This document shows positions 22,699 through 32,310 of a DNA stretch of 44,275 bases, one piece after another. The notes below the pieces were generated by a model, which did not search any database, was not told the DNA's origin, and saw only the letters and a list, made by a program, of their open reading frames with translations. The stretch lies in the NCBI GenBank assembly GCA_014904845.1, contig MU119571.1:1-44275 (forward strand), written 5' to 3'. Every line of letters starts with the position of its first letter. Position 1 is the stretch's first letter. This DNA is from Acephala macrosclerotiorum. Lineage: Eukaryota; Ascomycota; Leotiomycetes; Helotiales; Mollisiaceae. The position numbers and the translations under genes are program-made.

Positions 22699-23778
22699 TC
22701 AGAACTCTGTGTACCAGCCATTAGCCTCAATCACTGCTTTACAGCGCGCAAGCATTGTGTGAACCATGTCCCTAACCTCTACATCTGTAATATCATTCCA
22801 AGCCTCTAGAACAGCTGCTCTAAGCTTGTAATAGTTCCTATGGACTTCTGAATCAAGCAAAGCCAATATGTCCTTCATTCTGTCCCATATAGTCTCAATT
22901 GGTGAGAAATCTGGAGAAAATGGTGGCCAAAAGATTGGAATAATCCCTCTCTCTTCTATAAAGGCTATACTGTACTTTGCGGTGTGTCCTAGTCCTCTAT
23001 CCTACTGGAATGACAACTCTAAATAGTTGAATAGATACCTCCAGACCACAGGGACAGTGTGCTGACAATAAGTAGTTTGATTGATTGACTTCCACTCCTT
23101 CTCCCAAAATAATTCTTCTTTTTTGCCATATTTCCCTGAAATGCAACTCCAAAACATCCACCCTATCTTCCTTTGCCACTTGTGAGCTATGCAATCAGAG
23201 TGATAGAGCTCTGAGACTCCCTTCTTCCTTGTGCACCATTGCCGGCGATAAGGACCAAAAGAAATCCAACTCTCATCACTCCAGAGGATCTCATTCCATT
23301 GGTCTAATGTCCAATGCTCATACTCATGTGCCCAAGCTAGTCTAAGCTCCCGATTCTTCTCTGAAAGTGGAGACTTTCTTCTTCTAACTCCTCGCACATA
23401 GCTTTCAAGCTTAAATGCTCGGCGGATTGCTTTCTCTCCGCACTAGTCCTGCCAATCAAGGTATTTAGAGAGCTCTGCCCAAGGAATGTCTCGAGTATAA
23501 GAGTTTGTAGTGGTTCAGTCGACAAGCTGTTTGCGGTAGTGAGATGTAAAGAGGACATGGGCTCCACAATGCCCTTTCTTTTGAGGAGTTGGTCGCGTTT
23601 CTATCGCATAGTAGAGTTGTTTCTGAGTAAGTCTAAGAAATTGGAGCAAAATGTCAGCAATGCTCCAATCAGCTGTGTAATAAAGGGTTTGGATTTGCAG
23701 TTTCTCATCCCTTGTAGACTCTTGCGAAGGTGTGTGAAATGTAGGGATATGCAGAGGCTCTGGCGTTGAATAATCCAT
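22699..23778 (-). pseudogene. Tc1-type DD34E transposase, three in-frame stops
   Basis: One uninterrupted frame of 360 codons from ATG at 23778 to TGA at 22701-22699. It has premature stops at 23517-23515 (TGA), 23445-23443 (TAG) and 23004-23002 (TAG), and no frameshift. The N-terminus has the Tc1 helix-turn-helix region (residues about 20-65). The catalytic triad is visible: Asp in LWSDESW, Asp directly after the third stop in DRGLGHTA, and Glu in SPDFSPIETIWDRMK. The last two are separated by 34 residues, which is the Tc1 DD34E spacing. The length is close to the usual 340-350. Each stop can arise by C-to-T or G-to-A change. The copy cannot make a full transposase. Confidence 0.85.
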
Positions 23779-23930
23779 TGAATTAATGATTTCAATGTAA
23801 AGCAGAGGAATGAGCTCACTTTAAAGCAGCATAAGAAATCACCTGTTTGAGTATAGAGCAGGTGCTTTTCTGGTGGTCTGATTGGCTGATGCCCGACGTC
23901 ATTCCACGGCTCAAGAGCTGTTTTCGGACT

Positions 23931-23953
23931 CGCTAGACAATTAAAAGGGCCTG
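23931..23953 (-). repeat. Right terminal inverted repeat of the Tc1 element
   Basis: Inverted partner of 22594-22615, followed by TA. Read on the minus strand it begins CAGGCCCTTTTAATTGTC. Confidence 0.75.
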
Positions 23954-24130
23954 TACGTAGTACGCTCGACTGCGGCCCGTACCCCGGAGTATGCATGGGA
24001 GCTCCCCCCACTTTCAATCGAGCAGCCAATTAAGGAACATCCTTCGTAAACGGTCCTCCCAGCCTTTTGCAGATATACTTTACGGAGGTATGAGAGAGCG
24101 GCTAGGCGGCACCAGCGGAACGGCAAGGTA

Positions 24131-24156
24131 AGGTACTGTAAGGTACTGTAAGGTAC
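24131..24156. repeat. Decamer tandem repeat in the promoter
   Basis: AGGTACTGTA is present twice, then AGGTAC (period 10), preceded by a degenerate AAGGTA. On the other strand this reads TACCTTACAG, similar to TACCT-rich elements seen upstream of many filamentous-fungal genes. Confidence 0.6.
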
Positions 24157-24247
24157 GCTGGAGGGGTAGCCACTAAGCCACGCCACCTTCTCGTCAAGAT
24201 CGTAGCCCTGGCCACCTCACCTCCCGTGCCCCTCGGCTAACTACGAG

Positions 24248-24276
24248 TACCTACCTACTTTAGAAGTAGGTAGGTA
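24248..24276. repeat. 13-bp perfect inverted repeat, 3-base loop
   Basis: TACCTACCTACTT (24248-24260), loop TAG, then AAGTAGGTAGGTA (24264-24276). Outer bases TACGAG (24242-24247) and CTCGTA (24285-24290) can also pair. It could be a paired TACCTACC binding site or a DNA hairpin in the GH55 promoter. Confidence 0.7.
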
Positions 24277-24295
24277 GTAGACTCCTCGTATCTGC

Positions 24296-24318
24296 ATCTC
24301 ATCTCATCTCATCTCATC
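24296..24318. repeat. ATCTC pentamer microsatellite
   Basis: About four and a half copies of ATCTC between 24296 and 24318, in the leader or promoter of the gene starting at 24478. Confidence 0.6.
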
Positions 24319-24477
24319 CTTTCTATATCAACATCAGATGCCGAGAGACTGACTATCTCTCGTCGGTCTCGTCTCTCACTCTCTTCTCTTTTGGCCTTTT
24401 GTCCGACTCGAGGCTACCTATAGGTCTGTCCCGAGTCGTTCTTCAATCGTCACCTGCGACTCTGGTTCGCGAAAAAG

Positions 24478-27400
24478 ATGCATACCTATATGGCCTTCTC
24501 CAAAGTTAACGTTGTGGCCTGCGTTGCGGCGTTCTTTCTTGCAGTGGGCCATAGCCAATGGCTTCAGGACTATAACCGTTATGCTTTCCTATTACCAAGT
24601 CCGCCTGCTGGTGCCACTAGCCCCACTCAAACTCGATACAGGTAGTAAGTGAAGCAGGACTCGATTGTGACGTATTTTCAGCTAATTCCAAATCTCTTCT
24701 CTTAAGCCAGCCCACAGCAAATGATGCATTCCAGCGGGTCATCGACCCCCAGTTAGCAGGCATAAATGTGACGCTGTATTATAACTGTTTTTACATGAAC
24801 AACATTTGCGCGAATGCCAACAGCTTTGCAGCCTTGACTCGGGGGGCAACCCTACACCCCGGAAGCAGTCTGCCTAATAATATATATGGCTTTGATTTCA
24901 ACAAAGCACGGAAAGATAGACGGCGCGACAAGATGTGTCCTGACAATTGGAAGAACAAGCCGGCAAATAGTTGCCCTGCAACTGGATCATCAAACCCCTT
25001 CAGGAGTTCCCACCTATGGTTCACAGCAGCTTTGGAACCCGGAACAACAGTCAACCAAATTGCCAACAGACGCGACCCCGCCACAAACCAAGTCACTATC
25101 AACTCAGGGATCAGATATACCTGTGACGAGTTCCCTCCCGCAAGTTGGGTCGAAGGAGGCGCCGGAGCCACTTTAACAAGCCCGGGCACGACCCGGTGCG
25201 CGGCAGCCCGATGTGCTCCGAGCCTCAATGCTGAGCAGGACTGTACGTACACGTCTATATATACCTTATATACGCAATATTAATCCCAGTCCCAATCCCA
25301 AGTCTTCCTTTCCTTTCCTTTCTTTTTTTCAATTCTGATCTAACGATTATAATTAATATTGCTGCTGACCGGTACCCTCAATGTCACAGGGCAAGGCTTC
25401 TCACATAGAAATTTACGCCTTGCGCTAGAGCGCGTGGCTCAAGCTCACCGTGAGCTTGGGACCTTCGACTCAACGAACAGTGTCGCCTTCTTCCGCTTTA
25501 ACACGTATAGTGCACAAGACGGCACGGCTGCGAAAGTCATAACAACCTTCAGCCCACCAACACCTTCAGATACTAGGCTTACTCTTGCAAGCAAACGCGA
25601 TGAAGGAGCCGCGAATGTTACAGAACCGGTACCCCTCGACTTCCAAGGTATCGATCTCGATCACATGACCATGGCAGAGATCAATGCGCTCGTAGCAGCA
25701 GGCTTAGCACACGAGGATGCTGTACCTGCGAACGTGACACTCTTCGAGTCCCAGGCGTCCTCGAGAAAGAGAGAGATGAACGGGACCATGCAGCCACTCT
25801 GGGGAGAAAATAGTTTTCAGGCGGGTAGCACCCCCAGTTTTGACGCCGTTGATGATGATGTTGATGTTGTTGTTGAGAATAAGCGAACCCGCGTTAACGT
25901 TAAATATAACGTTGCCAGAAGGATCTCCGACGACCGCATCACGCCCCTATTGAAGAGGGCGAGCCCTCTTGACCTCGAGAGCGCTCGTCTTGTTGTCCAA
26001 AGCGCGCTGAATCAGTCATCCAAGTTAAACCAAGCACGCCTGGCGAAGCCGCTTCGCAATATATATGGCCTCCGACCTGGGACCACGGTGGGCCAAAGTA
26101 CGGCTCCGTCGACAAATATCAATATCACAACTAACAGCGATGTCTCACCCCTTCTGACAATCACGCCCGAGATCGTACAGGCGGCTGCCCTCGTGGCCGA
26201 GGCTGATGCCGTCGCAAACCCCGGGAATGTTAATTCGAATGTGACCAAGCGCGCGGTGTCGGGGTCATACTGGATGGAACATCTCGCTCGGAAAGGCACG
26301 GTGCCCTGGGGAGATGATCCAAACTATCGCGTATTCCGCAATGTGGTTGACTATGGCGCAGTTGGGGACGGAGTCACTGTAAGTCAATCATGATCAGTCG
26401 AGGCCACTACCGGCCATTACCGGCCATTATCCGCTATTGTACTGTCCTCGTGCTGACCCAGGCTTCTTCCAGGACGATACCAAAGCGATTACAAGCGCCA
26501 TGAATAATGGGACGCGATGCGGTAAAGGGTGCAATGGTTCGACGACCAAGAACGCCATTGTCTATTTTCCCCCCGGAAAATATTTGATTTCGACCACCAT
26601 TGCCATGCCATTTGGGACACAGGTTATTGGCGACGCGATCAATAGACCGACCCTCCTCGCCTCCCCGCAGTTTGTCGGCCTCGGTGTCCTATCTACAGAT
26701 GAATATACTGGTGGAGGCACGGGAACTGATGGATTGGATCAGGAGTATTTTGTCAATACGGCCAATTTTTACCGCCAGATTCGAAACGTCATCATAGATA
26801 TCACAAATGTACAGACTCCACCGGCCTCGGGAGACGACCTCGGACAGTCCTGCATCCATTACCAAGTTGCGCAGGCCACCAGTCTAGAAAACGTGGAACT
26901 CATCGCATCAGCCGCTTCGAAGCAGGTGGGTTTGTACGCCGAAAATGGAAGTGGTGGTCAGATCTCCGATGTTACATTTACTGGCGGTGCCGTCGGCATT
27001 TATGGAGGCAATCAACAATTTACCGCCCAGCGTCTTACGTTCAATGGGTGTACTACTGGTGTCCACTTGATATGGGACTGGGGTTGGGTTTGGAAGTCTG
27101 TTACTATGAACAATGTGGGCGTAGGATTCCAGCTTGTGGCCGATAAGGGCAAGACGGGCAACATCGGATCAGCCTCCATCCTTGAGTCGTCCTTTACAAA
27201 TGTCGGCACAGTTGTTGTCATTGCACCACCATCATCGACTACCGGATCAGGCAGCACGGGCCTCACCTTCGAGAGAGTCAAACTCTCGGGAGTCACTACC
27301 GCCGTGGCAGATACCACTGGTGCAGTGATTCTCGCTGGTTCATCAGCCACCACCGTGGACGAATGGGCACTGGGGCCAGTATACGAGGGCTCAACGACGG

Positions 27401-29964
27401 CTCGCTCATACTCGAAAGGAGGCAAGATCGGGAGTTATAAAGTACATCAATCCCTCCTCGATGCTAACGGTAACTACTTTGAGCGTGCCAAGCCTCAGTA
27501 TGAAAGTCTCGATGTTGGCAGCTTCTACCATGTCAAAGACGCTGGTGCCGCAGGAGATGGATCGACGGATGATACAGCCGCTTTTCAGGCAGCGCTGTAT
27601 TTGACTGCAGCGAAGGGGCAGGTCTTGTTTGTCGATGCCGGATCGTATATACTAACCTCAACGGTCACAATACCGCCAGGGGCACGGATTGTCGGAGAGA
27701 CTTGGTCTCAGCTCGTTGCTTCAGGCGCATACTTTTCAGACGCAACGTAGGTTCTTTCCATATTATCTTTGATTTCCTAGCGGATGAAGTGCCCATTAGT
27801 GCATCCGCTCTGCTTTTGTAATCTTACTGACGGAACCTTTTAGCAAGCCTCAAGTCCTCCTCAAAGTTGGCAACGCCGGTGATGTCGGCTCTGTAGAGAT
27901 GCAAGACCTCTTGTTCACAACTCGCGGGGCTACTGCTGGTTTAATTCTTGTCGAATGGAACATCGCAGCTGACGCTCCTGGATCTGCCGCTCTGTGGGAT
28001 TGCCACGCTCGAATTGGGGGTGCAACAGGAACTCATCTGACGCCTGCCGAATGTCGCGCCGTGACCAGCGGCGTGGATTCGGGATGTAGCGCAGCTAGTT
28101 TGATGATGCATTTAACGTCCACAGGCTCGGGTTATTTCGAAAATATGTGGCTCTGGGGTTCTGACCACATGATTGAGTAAGTTGACTGCTTTTCGCGAAT
28201 TCAGGTTTGGGCTAACAATATTTCTACCTAGCGACCCTGATATGACTGATGCCAACAACACTATGGTACAAAACACCATCTACGTTGCGCGTGGGTTCTT
28301 GATTGAGAGCACCAAACCGACCTGGTAAGCCGGCACCTTCAAACTTTAACCGGGACCACGACACTAACTTTACACCTAAAAGGCTTTACGCTACCGCATC
28401 TGAGCACTCTGTATTTTACCAGTACAATTTCAATGGCGCTGCCAACATATTTGCTGGTATGTTGCAGACTGAATCACCATATTTTCAGCCGTCGCCGAAG
28501 CCGCCTGCGCCCTTCACAAACGTTGTCGGGACTTTTGCAGGTGATCCTGATTACAACTGTTCAGCCAGTAATGAGTTTAGTGGATGTGATGAGTCTTGGT
28601 CTGTTATCATGACAAAGTCCGAGAACATCTTCGTTGCATCAGCGGGACTTTACTCTTGGTTTTCGTCTTATGCCCAAGATTGCATTGACACTCAGCTATG
28701 TCAAAAGACACTGATTCGCCTTGATTCCAATTACGCTAATGTCCGATTTCAAAATCTTATAACGATTGGGGCCAAGTATATGGCCGTCATGGATGGCAAG
28801 GGCATTCCGGCTCTTGACAATTTGAACGTGAAAACGCATCCCGACTGGTCTCAGATAACGCTTCTCGATGTCGGCAGCAACGGCACACAGTTTGGCGAAG
28901 TCTCGTGGATTGACCCATCTCTTTGGGAAATGGATCAGCCAGAGTTCGCGTGCTCCATTCCTTGCACAGTTCGGCTTCCGGTGTGGCCCAGCGCCACGAC
29001 CACTGTTAATTATCCCCTTATGACAGTCAGCAATGGGGCTTGGACCAGTACCATCACACAAGCTCCCCTTACCTTTTCACAATGGGTTTTCGAGCTAGTC
29101 ACCATCACCGCGGATGGGAGCAACGGCAAGGTGAAACGTCAAACAGCTGGAGAATTCTGGCCTGTTCTGGCTACGACGACCAAATGGCCTGCCGTTCAAT
29201 ATACGGGCATTGATGGTAGTGTGACCGCGACGGCTCCACCGGGCATCTTTCCTACTCCCCCGGTTGCTCTTGGTCCTAATTCCCCTGATCCTATTCATGG
29301 GGGACATTGGCCAAAATTGGCTGTCCGCTACCATTCCAACCCCTATGATTCACCTCTGATTGACCCGTGTTTTGAATATAACTATGGGTGTATGCCAAAT
29401 CCGTGGATCACTACCGATCCGCCTTACACCAGCCCAGACCAGCCAAATCAAAATCCAAACGACGACGATGACAGTGATGAGCCTTATGAAGCGTGCCCGC
29501 TGTATGCTATAATCGGCCCCCGTAGTGATTCCAGCACCATCGCTACCCCGACATCAACGACAACGTCAACGACGACATCGGCCACGCCGACAGCGACAAA
29601 GATAGGCAACCCTATGAAGAACACAGTCAGCTGCTACAACAGCGGCGAGACCACCGAGAGCGTGCGAATGCAAAGCGCAGCCAAAAGCTTCTGCAACCAG
29701 ATGCAATATGCCACTTTCAAGGAAAATTATATCCACCAGAGCGATCAGCCCTTTGACTACAACGGCGGCATCGGCACGGTCACGATCCACCTCTCGTTCC
29801 AAATCAAGGCCGGCTGCACTTGGGTTTGGGATCTTGATGAGTGCCTCAAGTACTTGAGTGTACCGACCGACAGCTGCAACTGTAAGGGGGTCAACGGAAA
29901 GCAAGGAGGGACAGTAACGAATGATTGCTACACCTGGAGAATCGATCCGAACCGTAGTTTATAA
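24478..29964 (+). CDS. Secreted nuclease-like / GH55 beta-1,3-glucanase fusion
   Basis: Seven exons: 24478-24644, 24707-25242, 25390-26378, 26473-27746, 27844-28176, 28232-28324 and 28383-29964. All introns have GT...AG ends and the frame closes at 1,657 residues. Residues 1-26 form a signal peptide. Residues about 57-240 resemble the DNase NucA/NucB family (RRRDKMC at 127-133, CDEFPPASWVEGG from 195); this assignment is moderate. A linker (about 300-520) carries Lys-Arg at 303-304, 361-362, 399-400, 423-424 and 521-522. GH55 starts near 523 with SYWMEHL...VFRNVVDYGAVGDG. It has two pectate-lyase-3 beta-helix repeats (second from about 914, VKDAGAAGDGSTDDT) and the family signature WLYATASEHSVFYQYNF at about 1131. 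A Thr/Ser linker (about 1505-1536) precedes a Cys-rich C-terminal module (1537-1657). GH55 enzymes cut beta-1,3-glucan. The first donor could also be GTAGTA at 24642, one codon shorter. Kex2 processing is inferred. Confidence 0.85.
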
Positions 29965-30777
29965 GCTGAGATTTATTTTTAGTATATATGTTGAGATGTA
30001 TAATACATAATTGATAAGTGAAACCAAAACAGTACCAAGTGACCTTTAAACCGTTACAGGTTTTCTTTTTCGTTGAAATATCAAGTATTGAGTCGATGAC
30101 ACTTTCTGGATGTGCCGGCACGCTGCATCGATGTGGCTATTGTACCTCCGAATCAAGTACAGTGCGAATAAATTATTACGAGAATGTACAACAAAGAACT
30201 GAAAAATGAAAGTAAATTCAAACTGAACCAAGGAGCCATATTTAGTTACAATGAGATTTGAATGATGAAAATGAATGGGGTGAAGCTTTACTGCTGGAAA
30301 CGATGGTGAAAATGGGAGACTTGTAGGGGAAGGGAGACTTTGTTCGAGAGGAAGATAAAGCCTGAGATCCCCTGGTTCGGGAGGGAACTTGATAGCAAAG
30401 GTGTGGGGTGTCATAGGGCGAGGTGCACGTGTTGGCATCACGTGCCGCCCCTTAGCGTGAACCCGATGGGTAGCATAAGTGAGAAGTTGCAGTGCAACCT
30501 TCTCTTCTCTAAGATTCAGCAAATCAATCATTCTGACTATTCCCTGTTCGACCTTTTGGGTGACTCCCCTTACATGGGGCGCTGTTTCCCAAGAATTGCA
30601 CATTCTTGCACTTTTCCCAGCGCCTTCGCCTCTCCGGTATGTAAGCTGCAGGCCGTGGCTGACTCGCTTCAACGCCGTGGACCACAGGAAATGCACATCT
30701 GAAAAGTGCAAAAAGGGCTTCCACCCCTCACTCATCGATGAGTCTCTGTGACGAAGAATTCGAAAGGCTCTGACAAG
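29965..30777. other. Intergenic, GH55 3' end to Clr5 gene
   Basis: About 810 bases without a supported gene. The first 200 bases are A/T-rich (probable 3' UTR and polyadenylation region; AATAAA-like ATAAATTATT at about 30,168). The right half is GC-balanced and holds two CACGTG sites. A long minus-strand frame crosses it (see rejected items). Confidence 0.5.
30426..30444. promoter_or_regulatory. Paired CACGTG (E-box) sites
   Basis: CACGTG at 30426-30431 and again at 30439-30444, 13 bases apart centre to centre, about 340 bases upstream of the Clr5-gene ATG. CACGTG is the palindromic site of fungal bHLH factors such as Cbf1-type proteins. That it controls the downstream gene is inference. Confidence 0.35.
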
Positions 30778-32091
30778 ATGACGAAAGACTGGGAACCCTG
30801 GAAGGATGAAATCCAACGACACTACCTGACGAATTCCAAAACTCTAGAGGAGGTTCAAGGGATCTTAAGAGCGCAAGGCTTTGATGCATCGTGGGTCTAT
30901 CTATTTCCTGCAGACGGCTGAGAACTCACACAACTCCAGAATCCGTGCGTATCGGATGAAGCTCGATGCGTGGGGTCTTCGAAAGAATGCTTCCACGCAT
31001 ACACGCAAGAAAAGGCGACTGAGTTCAACAGAGCTTCAGGCGCCGAAAAGGACACGCGGGTCACGTCCTGTAGCTAGCAGTTCCAGCGTTGACTCAAGCT
31101 CATCGCGTCATGAGAGGGTGGGAAAGACTGTCGAAGCTCATTCTTCTGGATCGGGCAGCACCAACGCAACCTCGGATTTTGATGCATCCGTATGGGAATT
31201 ACTCGCGCGGCATGATTGCACTCTGCCCGATGGAAGCATGAAAATAGATGAACTTATCGAACGTCTTTCGTTGCCATCTTATAGCGTACTCCGCGAGTAC
31301 CATTTTCTCGAAATTCTACTTCTGAAATGGCAACAGGATGGCGAATATCTAGAAGTTGCCCTCCAGCGCGTTCGAGGGGACGCGATGGAGATGGTTGTCT
31401 TGAAGGGGAATGTGTTTAAAATTATTGATGAAAAGTTGGGACCTGGGGAGAAAAACGAGTTGACAAAAGCTTGTCTGCGCCGGATGATTGAAGAACTCGG
31501 TGCAACCCCAAGTCAATTTTGCTGGCAATCAAGACTCAAGAATTGGTTACCTTCACTGGTTGATGTCACCGAAGCCCGTTATGGCAAACGAAGAAGACGA
31601 TGCTCCACAATGGCAATCTGAACGCAGAAGTCATGGGCCGATCCTTTGTTGTTTGCGCTCCAACCGTATTTGCGGAAGATCACTTGTCATGGCTCATGGA
31701 ATTTCTTGAGGAGAAAATGAACAAAGGGGTGGAGTTTGGCGATGAAGAGATGGCATTGCAGTATGACTTCATGGAAATTCTGGACGAATTTTCGGATGTG
31801 CCACCGGAGCTTGAGTTAAATCCATCATATTACAAGTTCGCTCTAAGGATGAGCAAGGAACATGCAGAACGCCAGGCCAAGGAGCTTCAAAAAGTATCAG
31901 CGGCGTTGAGGAAGACTCGGGAAGATTACGAGCAATTGGAAGAAGAATGTGTGGACTTACGGCGACGTTCAGATGGCGGCGGGCGAGCTGAAGAAACTCC
32001 TGAGATATTCTTCGAAAAGTGTCAGGCAGAGCTTTTGAAGAGATTGAGAGGGTTGGAAGGTGTGGTTGAGGAGCTTTCGTGGGCAAGTTGA
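30778..32091 (+). CDS. Clr5-domain protein with disturbed frame
   Basis: The start ATG at 30778 opens a Clr5 domain, a short N-terminal domain found in many fungal regulatory-type proteins, split by a 49-bp intron (30891-30939). The joined product reads WEPWKDEIQRHYL...EEVQGIL...GFDASIRAYRMKLDAWGLRKN, a complete Clr5 domain at residues about 5-58. A basic, Ser-rich stretch follows (KKRRLSS, RTRGSRP). The frame then stays open to a stop at 31619-31621. A clearly coding but shifted frame (31600-32091: GRSFVVCAPTVFAEDHLSWL, then a coiled coil near KELQKVSAALRKTREDYEQL) takes over. An intron ending at CAG 31627, with donor at 31512 (116 bp) or 31578 (50 bp), would join them; both donors are weak, so a frameshift is possible. 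If joined through 31512 the product is 382 residues. Probably nuclear; its function is unknown. Confidence 0.6.
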
Positions 32092-32310
32092 GGTCGAAGC
32101 TGTGAAGCATTCTCCTTCGAGCGATAACTCTTCGTCTGGTGCCAAAGATCCCGAGTCTGGAGATGCACCAAATCATAAAGGAACTAACTACTGTGCTTCT
32201 AGTGAGGATGAACACCCCGAGGGACCTTTTTACGTTACTAACTAAAAATAGGACTCGGTTCAGACAGTCTTCTAGGTCTGCCGGCTGCAGCCCCGGAAGT
32301 TCCAGCTCAA

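Larger units (their letters stand above)
22594..23953 (-). mobile_element. Degenerate Tc1/mariner DNA transposon, about 1.36 kb
   Basis: The two ends are inverted copies. The left end reads CAGGGTCTTTTAATTGTTAG from 22594. The right end, read on the minus strand from 23953, is CAGGCCCTTTTAATTGTCTA. Both continue with AGCG, with two mismatches and one indel over 23 bases. Weaker similarity persists further in (AATGACGCCG against AATGACGTCG). Each end abuts TA, the expected Tc1 target duplication, inside a longer inverted match TACTACGTA/TACGTAGTA. The interior encodes a DDE transposase broken by three stops. The element lies between two divergent secreted-protein genes. Its composition is near normal, so it escaped heavy RIP. 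Confidence 0.8.
23954..24477. other. Promoter region of the GH55 fusion gene
   Basis: About 520 bases from the Tc1 right end to the GH55 ATG. It holds a decamer repeat (24131-24156), a 13-bp hairpin (24248-24276), an ATCTC repeat (24296-24318) and a long C/T-rich leader (about 24,330-24,460) with TCTCTCGTCGGTCTCGTCTC-type sequence. No TATA box is obvious apart from TCTATATC at about 24,323. No coding frame is supported. Confidence 0.5.

Noticed and set aside
24791..25252. 153-codon minus-strand frame
   Set aside because: Shadow of exon 2 of the nuclease-like/GH55 gene, whose cysteine motifs and splice sites are coherent.
27012..27425. 137-codon minus-strand frame
   Set aside because: Shadow of GH55 exon 4; the plus strand has the family motifs.
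30046..30822. 258-codon open frame on the minus strand upstream of, and overlapping, the Clr5 gene start
   Set aside because: It begins with GTG rather than ATG, has no recognisable domain, ends in an A/T-rich 3' region and lies opposite promoter sequence. The plus-strand Clr5 exon explains the overlap better. Transcript data could revive it.
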